Below are positions 17,842 through 24,927 of a stretch of DNA of 64,000 bases, piece after piece. This DNA comes from Rhizobium sp. C1 (lineage in GTDB: Bacteria; Pseudomonadota; Alphaproteobacteria; Rhizobiales; Rhizobiaceae). The notes beneath the pieces were generated by a model that was given only the letters and a program-made list of their open reading frames with translations, was not told where the DNA came from and ran no database searches. The position numbers and the translations under genes were made by a program. The number at the start of each line of letters is the position of its first letter. The stretch's first letter is position 1. The DNA lies in the NCBI RefSeq assembly GCF_021026335.1, contig NZ_JAJNCY010000010.1, positions 115,838-179,837 on the forward strand. Direction: 5' to 3'.

Positions 17842-17906
17842 ATGGCTTTCGGGAAAGCGCGGGTTACCGGATCGGGTGGTCCCGTTTGGTGTGTTTACGG
17901 AGCATT

Positions 17907-18257
17907 ATGAAAATGCGGAAGCTTCAGTTCATCGCCGCCCTGTCGGCTCTCGCCGTGATGGCCCTCGTGCCGGCCGCGTCCAGCGCCGATGAGATGAAGA
18001 CCTACGAGATCACGGTCAAGGACAAGGTCTTTACGCCGAATGAGATCACGGTCAAGGCGGGCGAGCCCTTCCGCATCAAGATGACGAACGCCAATGCGAT
18101 GCCGGTCGAACTCGAATCGTCCAAGCTCGGCTTCGAAAAGGTCGCCGCCGGATTTTCCGACATCCTGGTCAATGTCCGCGCTCAGACGCCGGGCACCTAT
18201 ACCTTCTTCGACGACTTCCACCCGAAGGAAACGACCGGCCGGGTCATTGTGAAGTGA
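17907..18257 (+). CDS. Periplasmic cupredoxin-domain protein of an FTR1 iron-uptake operon
   Basis: A 116-residue exported protein: signal peptide ending A-S-S-A, then one cupredoxin domain with N-E-I-T-V-K-A-G-E-P-F and a C-terminal T-F-F-D-D-F-H-P. The usual type-1 copper set (His, Cys, His, Met) is not complete, since no Cys is present, so copper binding is doubtful. Such proteins (EfeO/P19 type) accompany FTR1 permeases and hand over iron. The start at 17907 follows GGAG. Just after the stop, a 13-base piece of the gene's end is repeated (18244-18256 and 18261-18273). Confidence 0.85.
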   Translation: MKMRKLQFIAALSALAVMALVPAASSADEMKTYEITVKDKVFTPNEITVKAGEPFRIKMTNANAMPVELESSKLGFEKVAAGFSDILVNVRAQTPGTYTFFDDFHPKETTGRVIVK

Positions 18258-18300
18258 TTGTCATTGTGAAGTAACCCCAACCAGATCGGGAGGGCTGCGC

Positions 18301-19134
18301 ATGCTCGGTGCGCTCATCATCGTTTTCCGCGAAGTTTTCGAAGCCGGCCTCGTCATCGGCATCGTGCTTGCCGCGACCCGTCTGGTCGCCGGCAGTCGCT
18401 GGTGGATTGCGGGCGGGGTTCTGGGCGGCATTGCAGGCAGCGCGCTTCTGGCGATGTTTGCGGAAGTCGTATCGCAATGGGCGAACGGTTTCGGGCAGGA
18501 GCTTTTCAATGCCGGTGTGCTCGCCATCGCTGTGTGCATGCTGATCTGGCATAATCTCTGGATGGCCCGCCACGGCCGCGAACTCGCGGCTGAACTGACC
18601 GCTGCCGGTCAGGCCGTCAGCGAAGGCAGCCGTCCGCTTGCGGCCCTTGCCGTCGTTGTCGGCGTCGCAGTGCTGCGCGAGGGCGCCGAAATCGCGCTCT
18701 TCATGTATGGCATCGTGCTCGCCGGCGGTGACAGCTGGTCGTCGCTGGCGCTCGGCTCCGTGCTGGGCTTGGTTCTTGGCGGCGGCGTCTCGGCGCTCAC
18801 CTATCTCGGCCTCGTGAAAATCCCGACACGCTATCTCTTCTCCGTCACGTCCGGTCTCATCACACTGCTGGCCGCCAGCATGGCTTCCCAATGCGCCGCC
18901 TTCCTGCTGGCCTCCGGCAAGGTGAATGTCCTTTCCGCCACCGCTTGGGACACCTCCTGGCTGATCGATGAAGGCAGCATTCTCGGTCGCCTGCTGCACA
19001 CACTTATCGGCTACGCCCAAAGCCCGAGCGAGCTTCAGGTTCTGGTCTACGTCGTCACACTCGTCGGCGTCGTCGCGCTGACCAAGGCGCTTTCGCCGAG
19101 CCACGCGCCGCGCGCTGCGGCGGCGGGGCGGTAA
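18301..19134 (+). CDS. FTR1-family iron permease
   Basis: A 277-residue polytopic membrane protein with seven predicted helices. It has the two REXXE iron-binding motifs of FTR1/EfeU permeases: R-E-V-F-E at residues 10-14 and R-E-G-A-E near 126. It imports ferric iron across the inner membrane. It follows the cupredoxin gene by 43 bases. No EfeB-type peroxidase is adjacent, so this is a two-component rather than EfeUOB arrangement. Confidence 0.93.
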   Translation: MLGALIIVFREVFEAGLVIGIVLAATRLVAGSRWWIAGGVLGGIAGSALLAMFAEVVSQWANGFGQELFNAGVLAIAVCMLIWHNLWMARHGRELAAELTAAGQAVSEGSRPLAALAVVVGVAVLREGAEIALFMYGIVLAGGDSWSSLALGSVLGLVLGGGVSALTYLGLVKIPTRYLFSVTSGLITLLAASMASQCAAFLLASGKVNVLSATAWDTSWLIDEGSILGRLLHTLIGYAQSPSELQVLVYVVTLVGVVALTKALSPSHAPRAAAAGR

Positions 19135-19154
19135 GCTGCTGTTAGGACGCCGTC

Positions 19155-19177
19155 ATGGTCGGCCCTGTGCCGACCAT
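19155..19177. terminator. Hairpin after the FTR1 gene
   Basis: ATGGTCGG-CCCTGTG-CCGACCAT is a perfect 8-bp stem 20 bases past the FTR1 stop. No T run follows, so it may be a Rho-assisted end or an mRNA-stability hairpin. Confidence 0.4.
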
Positions 19178-19333
19178 CTGCTCCGCTGATGCGGACGCTT
19201 TTGTGCAGCTGATATTCGAGATTGCTGTAAACGATGCGCGTCTGCTGGACCGTCGGACTCTCAAGTTCGTCAGCAGATCCTCGCAACAAGGGCGAGGATG
19301 ACGGCGGATGCTGGTGCTCCGCCGCCTCTCTTC

Positions 19334-20518
19334 TCAAGCCTTGATCTTCGCCAGCGCCTGTTCGAGATCCGCGATCAGATCATCGCCGTCCTCAATGCCG
19401 AGCGACAGGCGCACGGTGCCGTCGGTCAAGCCGAGTTCGGCGCGGGCGTCTTCCTTCAGGTTCTTGTGCGTTGTCGTGGCCGGATGGGTGATCAGGCTCT
19501 TGGCGTCGCCGAGATTGTTGGAAATGCAGATCACGTCCAGCGCGTCCTGAAGCGCGAAGGCCGCTTCCTTGCCGCCCTTGAGTTCAAAGGCAACGAGCGT
19601 CGAGCCGCCGGTCATCTGCTTGGCGATGATGTCGGCCTGCGGGTGATCGGCGCGGCCCGGATAGATGACCTTGGCGATCGCCTTCTGATCCGCGAGGAAA
19701 TCGGCGACGCGGGCGGCATTTTCCGTCTGCTGCTTGACGCGCAACGGCAGGGTTTCGAGACCCTTCAGCAGCGTCCAGGCATTGAACGGCGACATGGCAG
19801 GGCCGGTGTGGCGGAAATAGTCGTGCAGGTTCTCGTCGATCCAGTCCTTAGACGACAGGATGATGCCGCCGAGGCAGCGGCCCTGGCCGTCGATATGCTT
19901 GGTGGCGGAATAGACGACGACATGCGCGCCGAGTTCCAGCGGCTTCTGGAAGAGCGGGGTCGCAAACACGTTGTCGACGACGAGCTTCGCGCCGATCTGG
20001 TTGGCGAGCTTGGCGACACCGGCAATATCGATAACTTCCAGCGTCGGGTTGGTCGGGCTTTCCAGGAACATGACCTTGGTGTTCGGCTGGATTGCCTTTT
20101 CCCAGTTGGCGAGATCGCGACCGTCGATCAGCGTGCAGCCGATGCCGTAGCGCGGCGCCAGTGTCTCGACGATGTAGCGGCAGGAGCCGAAAAGGGCGCG
20201 GGCCGCGACGATATGATCCCCGGCCTTCAGCTGGCAGAGAATGGCGGACGAGATCGCAGCCATGCCGGAGGCCGTGGCGCGGGCGTCTTCGGCGCCTTCC
20301 AGCATGCACATGCGCTTCTCGAACATGTCGTTCGTTGGCGAGCCGTAGCGGGCATAGATGAAGCCGTCGTCTTCGCCCTTGAAGCGGGCTTCGGCGGCCG
20401 CCGACGTCTCGTAGAGGAACCCTTGGGTGAGGAAGATGGCTTCCGACATCTCGCCGAATTGCGAGCGCAGCGATCCGCCGTGTACGAGTTTGGTTGCGGG
20501 TTTCCAATTCCTGGTCAT
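19334..20518 (-). CDS. metZ: O-succinylhomoserine sulfhydrylase
   Basis: A 394-residue PLP enzyme of the Cys/Met-metabolism family that makes homocysteine directly from O-succinylhomoserine and sulfide. Family features: Y-A-R-Y-G-S-P-T-N phosphate-binding loop, A-T-A-S-G-M-A-A-I, and the PLP Lys near residue 206 in Y-S-A-T-K-H-I-D-G. MetZ rather than MetB/MetC is supported by overall similarity and by the SAM-II riboswitch upstream, a classic alphaproteobacterial metZ arrangement. The ribosome-binding site AAGG sits in the loop of a small hairpin at 20523-20536. Divergent from dcd. Confidence 0.95.
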   Translation of the reverse strand: MTRNWKPATKLVHGGSLRSQFGEMSEAIFLTQGFLYETSAAAEARFKGEDDGFIYARYGSPTNDMFEKRMCMLEGAEDARATASGMAAISSAILCQLKAGDHIVAARALFGSCRYIVETLAPRYGIGCTLIDGRDLANWEKAIQPNTKVMFLESPTNPTLEVIDIAGVAKLANQIGAKLVVDNVFATPLFQKPLELGAHVVVYSATKHIDGQGRCLGGIILSSKDWIDENLHDYFRHTGPAMSPFNAWTLLKGLETLPLRVKQQTENAARVADFLADQKAIAKVIYPGRADHPQADIIAKQMTGGSTLVAFELKGGKEAAFALQDALDVICISNNLGDAKSLITHPATTTHKNLKEDARAELGLTDGTVRLSLGIEDGDDLIADLEQALAKIKA

Positions 20519-20522
20519 AAGT

Positions 20523-20536
20523 ATGCACCTTTGCAT
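20523..20536 (-). promoter_or_regulatory. Hairpin enclosing the metZ ribosome-binding site
   Basis: ATGCA-AAGG-TGCAT puts the Shine-Dalgarno AAGG in a tetraloop 4-5 bases before the metZ ATG. It could modulate translation in addition to the riboswitch. Confidence 0.45.
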
Positions 20537-20539
20537 AAC

Positions 20540-20570
20540 AAAAAAACCGGTCGCAAAAGCGGACCGGTTT
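20540..20570 (-). terminator. metZ leader attenuator (riboswitch expression platform)
   Basis: Read on the minus strand AACCGGTCCGC-TTTT-GCGACCGGTT forms a near-perfect stem (one C/A mismatch) followed by seven T residues. It lies between the SAM-II aptamer and metZ. The aptamer's 3' segment (GGACCGG) can pair with part of this stem, giving a terminator/anti-terminator switch. Confidence 0.85.
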
Positions 20571-20575
20571 CACAC

Positions 20576-20636
20576 CCGGTCCTTTTAGCCACTTGTTTAA
20601 CGTGGCTGCAAGCCGACCGGCCAAATCACCACGGGA
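20576..20636 (-). ncRNA. SAM-II riboswitch aptamer
   Basis: On the minus strand, CGTGG-TGATTT ... CTTGCAG-CCACG-TTAAA ... GTGGCTAAAAGG reproduces the SAM-II (metA-type) consensus: the P1 stem CGTGG/CCACG, the conserved GATTT, and the pseudoknot strand GCTAAA. It senses S-adenosylmethionine and is expected to switch metZ off when SAM is abundant. A terminator hairpin follows directly. Confidence 0.9.
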
Positions 20637-20711
20637 TAAAAAGCCCATACGCCTCAAGGGCGCTTGCGTCAATCTTTCGATTTTGGTTTTGTCCGCCAAA
20701 GGATTTCAAAA

Positions 20712-21806
20712 ATGACCCGCACCACCGGAATTCTGGCCGACAAGGCGCTCAAGGCTCTTTTCAATGCCGGCAAGCTCAAGAGCGAGGCAGCGCTCGATCA
20801 TGATCAGATCCAGCCCGCCAGCCTTGATCTGAGGCTCGGCGCGAAGGCGTTTCGCGTCCGCGCCAGCTTCCTGCCCGGCCCGCATCATCTCGTCGCCGAC
20901 AAGCTCGACCGGCTGAAGCTGCATGTCGTGGACCTGACCGAAGGCGCGGTGCTCGAAACCGGCTGTGTCTATATCGTGCCGCTGATGGAGAGCCTGGCCC
21001 TCGATCCCGGCATGTCGGCCTCCGCCAACCCGAAAAGCTCGACCGGCCGCCTCGACATCTTCACCCGCGTGATTACCGATCGCGCCCAGGAGTTCGACAA
21101 GATCCCCGCCGGCTATAATGGCCCGCTCTATCTCGAAATCTCGCCGCGCACCTTCCCGATCGTCGTTCGCCGCGGTTCGCGCCTGTCGCAAATCCGCTTC
21201 CGCATCGGGAATGCGCTGCTCACCGAGCAGGAGGTCAAGAGCCTGCATGCGAGCGAAGGCCTCGTGGCCGCCACGGAACCGAATGTCTCAGGTGCCGGCA
21301 TCGCGCTCTCCATCGATCTCGAAGGCACCGGCCCGGACGGCCTGATCGGCTATCGCGGCAAGCATCACACCGCTGTCGTCGATGTCGACCGCAAGGGTGC
21401 GCACGACCTGCATGATTTCTGGGAGCCGATCTATGGGCGCGGCCGTAACGAGCTGATCCTCGATCCGGATGAGTTCTACATTCTTGTCTCCCGCGAGGCC
21501 GTCCATGTCCCGCCGCTCTATGCGGCCGAAATGACGCCTTTCGATCCGCTGGTCGGCGAGTTCCGCGTCCACTATGCCGGTTTTTTCGATCCCGGTTTTG
21601 GCCATGCTGCCGCCGGTGGCAAGGGCTCGCGCGCGGTGCTCGAAGTGCGCAGCCACGAGGTGCCCTTCATCCTCGAACACGGCCAGATCGTCGGTCGCCT
21701 TGTCTATGAGCATATGCTTGAGCAACCTCAGGCGCTCTATGGCTCGGGCGTCGGTTCCAATTATCAGGCGCAGGGCCTGAAGCTTTCGAAGCATTTCAGG
21801 AGTTGA
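20712..21806 (+). CDS. dcd: 2'-deoxycytidine 5'-triphosphate deaminase (two-domain)
   Basis: A 364-residue protein, about twice the length of the E. coli enzyme, with two tandem dUTPase-fold domains as usual in alphaproteobacteria. The first half carries the N-P-K-S-S-T-G-R-L-D motif of the triphosphate-binding loop and R-G-S-R-L-S-Q-I-R-F; the second half repeats the fold with G-K-G-S-R-A-V-L-E-V-R. It deaminates dCTP to dUTP for thymidylate synthesis. The start at 20712 follows AAAGGA. It is divergent from metZ. Confidence 0.92.
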   Translation: MTRTTGILADKALKALFNAGKLKSEAALDHDQIQPASLDLRLGAKAFRVRASFLPGPHHLVADKLDRLKLHVVDLTEGAVLETGCVYIVPLMESLALDPGMSASANPKSSTGRLDIFTRVITDRAQEFDKIPAGYNGPLYLEISPRTFPIVVRRGSRLSQIRFRIGNALLTEQEVKSLHASEGLVAATEPNVSGAGIALSIDLEGTGPDGLIGYRGKHHTAVVDVDRKGAHDLHDFWEPIYGRGRNELILDPDEFYILVSREAVHVPPLYAAEMTPFDPLVGEFRVHYAGFFDPGFGHAAAGGKGSRAVLEVRSHEVPFILEHGQIVGRLVYEHMLEQPQALYGSGVGSNYQAQGLKLSKHFRS

Positions 21807-21880
21807 CCGGACGCTTGGGCGCCTGCCCAAGCCGTGTCATGCGGCCTGCTCACTTGCTCTCCAAATGGGAACATTTCTAA

Positions 21881-21911
21881 GACGATTGTCTCCGCTTCGT
21901 TGACAATCGTC
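21881..21911. promoter_or_regulatory. Inverted repeat overlapping the -35 of the DUF805 gene
   Basis: GACGATTGTC (21881-21890) and GACAATCGTC (21902-21911) are perfect complements 11 bp apart. The right arm overlaps a TTGACA hexamer at 21900-21905. It looks like an operator site that would block the polymerase. Confidence 0.5.
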
Positions 21912-21956
21912 GGTCCCGTATTAGGGATTCGGAAACTTTTTCAACGGAGAGGGACT

Positions 21957-22352
21957 ATGAAAGAGCTTCTTTTTTCATTTCAGGGACGCATCAATCGCAA
22001 GAAGATCTGGTTCGCATTTTTGATTCATCTGCTGGCCGCTGCGGCTGTCGGCATCGTCATGACGATCCTCTGGCAGATCATTCCCGGCTCGGTGGGCGAG
22101 GACGGAACCTTTCATGTCGAAGGCGCGGCATCCATCCCCTATCTCGTCGTCGGTTTTGGCTATCTGGTCTTTGCCGTTTGGTCGGGTCTGGCCGTTGCCG
22201 TCAAGCGCGTGCATGACCGCGACCGGTCCGGCTGGTTCATCCTGATTCAGCTGATCCCGCTGATCGGCCCGATCTGGTTTTTGATCGAAGCCTATTTCCT
22301 GAAGGGCACGACGGGCCCGAACCGTTTCGGCGAAGATCCGCTCGAGGCCTGA
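21957..22352 (+). CDS. DUF805 membrane protein
   Basis: A 131-residue inner-membrane protein of the DUF805 family (PF05656), with the N-terminal signature F-x-G-R-I-N-R-K-K-I-W and the conserved V-K-R-V-H-D-R-D-R-S-G-W between its membrane helices. Function is unknown. It starts at 21957 after GGAGAGGG and has its own promoter region containing an inverted repeat. It ends in a terminator shared with the convergent DUF4189 gene. Confidence 0.92.
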   Translation: MKELLFSFQGRINRKKIWFAFLIHLLAAAAVGIVMTILWQIIPGSVGEDGTFHVEGAASIPYLVVGFGYLVFAVWSGLAVAVKRVHDRDRSGWFILIQLIPLIGPIWFLIEAYFLKGTTGPNRFGEDPLEA

Positions 22353-22370
22353 GCGAGACAGCCACCCCGA

Positions 22371-22408
22371 AAGCGGCGCCGGATCGAACGGGCGCCGCTT
22401 CTGTTTTG
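22371..22408. terminator. Bidirectional terminator between DUF805 and DUF4189 genes
   Basis: AAGCGGCGCC and GGCGCCGCTT form a perfect 10-bp stem across a 10-base loop, followed by CTGTTTTG on the plus strand. Confidence 0.85.
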
Positions 22409-22412
22409 ATCA

Positions 22413-22781
22413 TCAGTTGCAGTCGGAGGAGACGATCTTGCAGTCGCTGCCATTGCAGCCCTGAAGCGCCTGGGCTTCGGCCTCCTTCTGGCTCGGCGCC
22501 TTGCCCCACCAGAGCGACTTGCCGTTTGACGAAAGAGCGCCGCACTGTTCGTAGGTCACGGCGAGCGTGCATTCCTTGCCGCCGGCTTCCTTGCAGAATT
22601 TCATGGCATATTCGGAGGCTTCCTTTTCCGTGTCGCCGCCGCCGACACCGTAATAGGGCGCCTTTGTCTTGTCTGCGGTATCGACGGCAAAAGCGCCCCA
22701 CTTGTCGCCTGCCAGCGCGCTACCGGCGATGGACGTGGCGGCGAGAGCGGCGAGAAGTCCGATTTCGACGATCTGTTTCAT
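22413..22781 (-). CDS. DUF4189 secreted Cys-rich protein
   Basis: A 122-residue exported protein: a signal peptide ending G-S-A-L-A, then a DUF4189-type domain with W-G-A-F-A-V-D, several Cys residues and an A-L-Q-G-C/C-x-I-V-S-S-D-C ending. Six Cys residues suggest periplasmic disulfides. The function of the family is unknown. It stands alone, convergent with the DUF805 gene. Confidence 0.85.
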   Translation of the reverse strand: MKQIVEIGLLAALAATSIAGSALAGDKWGAFAVDTADKTKAPYYGVGGGDTEKEASEYAMKFCKEAGGKECTLAVTYEQCGALSSNGKSLWWGKAPSQKEAEAQALQGCNGSDCKIVSSDCN

Positions 22782-22952
22782 GAGCTTATGCGTCCTCCAA
22801 ACGGGCCCTTCGTGGGCGTTGAAAACGCATATGTCATAGACAATGTGTGAGTGCCTTCAACGCCGCCGGCGGAAACATTTCTGCGACGATGGACGGCGAG
22901 GAAAGCATGCAGCGAGCCCGTCCGGGCTCGCAGGAAATCCCGCTTCGCGACC

Positions 22953-23516
22953 TTATCGCCGCTTCCAGCCGGTGATCATGGCGCGAACGAGATTTTCGCG
23001 ATGTTCAAGGCTCGCCAGGGCGACACCGGCGACATGCAGGACAATGAGGCCGAGCGTCGAATAGACTAGCGTCTTGTGCACATCCTCAACCCATTCGATG
23101 CCCCAGAACGTGTCCGTGGTCATCATATAGCCGGTGGTCACGATGCCGGAGATCATCAGGATCAGCAATAGAACCATGGCGCCGCCGGCGGGATTGTGAC
23201 CCACATAGCGCTTTGCCTTCATCGACAGGCTGTCCTTCAGGAAAGTCAGGATCGTGCGCGGCGCATAGATGAAGCTGACGAACCGGGCATGATGGGTTCC
23301 AACAATACCCCAGAGGATGCGGATCGCCAGCAGAATGCCGATCGCATAGCCCGAGCGGATATGGGCATATTTCCATTCGTCACCCGTGAAGAAGGAAAAG
23401 GTGAAGAGCGCGACGAGCGACCAGTGGAAGATCCGCACTAGCGGATCCCACACCTTGATCCTTTCGCCGCGTTGGCCGGGAATGATCTCCCGGCCTTCAA
23501 GCGAGACCTCCGCCAT
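22953..23516 (-). CDS. Cytochrome b561-type membrane protein
   Basis: A 187-residue di-heme cytochrome b of the b561/Ni-hydrogenase type. It begins V-W-D-P-L-V-R-I-F-H-W with the first heme-ligand His, has four membrane helices, a G-H-N-P-A-G-G loop, and later His residues (V-H-K-T-L, V-L-H-V-A-G) as further ligands. Such proteins move electrons between quinol and periplasmic partners. Its ATG overlaps the stop of the PepSY gene by one base, so both come from one message. PepSY-cytochrome b561 pairs are common, but their partners are usually unidentified. Confidence 0.92.
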   Translation of the reverse strand: MAEVSLEGREIIPGQRGERIKVWDPLVRIFHWSLVALFTFSFFTGDEWKYAHIRSGYAIGILLAIRILWGIVGTHHARFVSFIYAPRTILTFLKDSLSMKAKRYVGHNPAGGAMVLLLILMISGIVTTGYMMTTDTFWGIEWVEDVHKTLVYSTLGLIVLHVAGVALASLEHRENLVRAMITGWKRR

Positions 23517-23791
23517 CAGTTGTTGCCTTCCGCGCCGACCTGTGCGCCAGTTTCCGGGTTGAAGATCTGCTCGACCTTCTTGCCCTTGGCGTCGATGGCG
23601 TAAACTTCGTAGCAGCCGTTCTCGACCTTGATCTTGCGGACGTCGAGGCCGAGTTCCTTCGCCTTGGCCTTCATGGCGTCTTCGCTCATCCACTTGTCCT
23701 TCGGCACGTCGCACTTCGTGTTTTCGCTTTCGGCATGCGCAACGCCGGCGAGTGCGGAAAGTAGAGTGGCGGCGAGGATGAGTTTCTTCAT
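23516..23791 (-). CDS. PepSY-domain periplasmic protein
   Basis: A 91-residue exported protein: signal peptide ending A-H-A, then one PepSY domain with C-Y-E-V-Y-A-I-D-A-K-G-K and F-N-P-E-T-G-A. Two Cys residues may form a disulfide. The start at 23791 follows AGGAG. It is translationally coupled to the cytochrome b561 gene and divergent from a second PepSY gene that leads a two-component operon. A role in redox sensing or inhibition is an inference. Confidence 0.88.
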   Translation of the reverse strand: MKKLILAATLLSALAGVAHAESENTKCDVPKDKWMSEDAMKAKAKELGLDVRKIKVENGCYEVYAIDAKGKKVEQIFNPETGAQVGAEGNN

Positions 23792-23885
23792 GGTGTCTTG
23801 CTCCTGTGTTCCGGTCAGGACCCTGTGTCCGACCGTTGAGAGCAACACTACTGCCCACGACCTGAGCGATGGCTGACGGAAAATG

Positions 23886-23901
23886 TCAGCGAAATTTCAG
23901 C
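23886..23901. promoter_or_regulatory. 11-bp-phased direct repeat in a divergent promoter
   Basis: TCAGC-GAAATT-TCAGC is a direct repeat with 11-bp spacing, the usual arrangement for OmpR-family regulators. It lies between the two divergent PepSY transcription units and could bind the response regulator encoded at 24250. Confidence 0.45.
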
Positions 23902-23923
23902 TTCCCCATGCTAGTTTCCAAAC

Positions 23924-24253
23924 ATGCGTCACCCTGTCCCCGTCCTTCTCTCCGTCATCCTTGCGCTCGCCCTTGGCGGCATGCAGGCGCTTGCCGATGG
24001 CGATCGTGACAGCGACGACGACGACACGCTGAATGCCATCCATCGCGCGGTCGAGGCCGGCGAGATCAAGCCGCTTTCCGACCTGAAGGCGATCGTCAGC
24101 CGCCGCTTTCCCGGCGATATCGTCCGCATTGAGCCGCATCTGAAGCACGGGTCGTTCACTTATGAGTTCAAGGTGCTCCAGTCTGACGGCCGCCTTGTCG
24201 AAATCGACATGGACGCCGCCACCGGCCGTGTTCTCAAGACCGAGAACGAATGA
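23924..24253 (+). CDS. PepSY-domain periplasmic protein leading a two-component operon
   Basis: A 109-residue exported protein with a signal peptide ending A-L-A, a short acidic stretch (D-R-D-S-D-D-D-D), and one PepSY domain (Y-E-F-K-V-L-Q-S-D-G-R-L-V-E-I-D-M-D-A-A-T-G). Its stop overlaps the response regulator start, so it is co-translated with the kinase pair. In similar loci the small PepSY protein is a periplasmic partner of the sensor kinase; that role here is an inference. Confidence 0.87.
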   Translation: MRHPVPVLLSVILALALGGMQALADGDRDSDDDDTLNAIHRAVEAGEIKPLSDLKAIVSRRFPGDIVRIEPHLKHGSFTYEFKVLQSDGRLVEIDMDAATGRVLKTENE

Positions 24254-24927
24254 TGCGCATTCTTCTCGTCGAAGACGATCCGCTGATTGCCCGTGACCTG
24301 ATCGCCCATCTGGAACGCGCCGGCTATGTGGTTTCGCATGAGCGCGACGGCGAATCCGGCTGGTATGCCGGCGACAGCGAGGACTTCGCCGCCGCCATTC
24401 TCGATCTCGGCCTGCCGCTGATGGACGGCATGACGATCCTGAAGCGATGGCGCAAGGCGGGCAGGGCGCTGCCCGTGCTGATCCTGACGGCGCGCGGAAA
24501 CTGGGAAGAGCGGGTCGAGGGCATCGATGCCGGCGCCGACGACTATCTCGCCAAGCCCTTCCAGGTGGCCGAAGTTCTGGCGCGACTGCGCGCGATCCTG
24601 CGCCGCTCTGCCGGTCAGGCCAATCCTGTCCTGAGTGTTGGCGAGGTTTCGCTCGATCCGCGCACGAGGCAGGTCACGCTTGCCGGCCTGCCGGTCGATC
24701 TGACGCCGCTCGAATACCGCTGCCTGCACCATCTCCTGCAAAACCGCGATCGCCACGTCACCCAGCTGGAACTGACCGAGCAGCTCTATGCGCAGGATTT
24801 CGAGCGCGAGAGCAATTCGGTCGAGGTGCTGATCGGAAGGCTGCGCCGCAAGCTTGGCCGCGACCTCATCGAAACACGGCGCGGCTACGGCTATCGCATC
24901 GCGCCCGCCGAGGCCAATGCGTCATGA
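24250..24927 (+). CDS. OmpR-family response regulator (QseB/PmrA type)
   Basis: A 225-residue regulator. Its receiver domain has the E8-D9-D10 acidic cluster, phospho-acceptor Asp52 (AILDLGLP), T-A in L-T-A-R-G, and K-P-F. The winged-helix domain ends R-R-G-Y-G-Y-R-I. It overlaps the preceding PepSY gene by 4 bases and the following kinase by 4 bases (ATGA), a tight operon. The stimulus is unknown; the divergent cytochrome b561 operon is a likely target. Confidence 0.93.
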   Translation: MMRILLVEDDPLIARDLIAHLERAGYVVSHERDGESGWYAGDSEDFAAAILDLGLPLMDGMTILKRWRKAGRALPVLILTARGNWEERVEGIDAGADDYLAKPFQVAEVLARLRAILRRSAGQANPVLSVGEVSLDPRTRQVTLAGLPVDLTPLEYRCLHHLLQNRDRHVTQLELTEQLYAQDFERESNSVEVLIGRLRRKLGRDLIETRRGYGYRIAPAEANAS

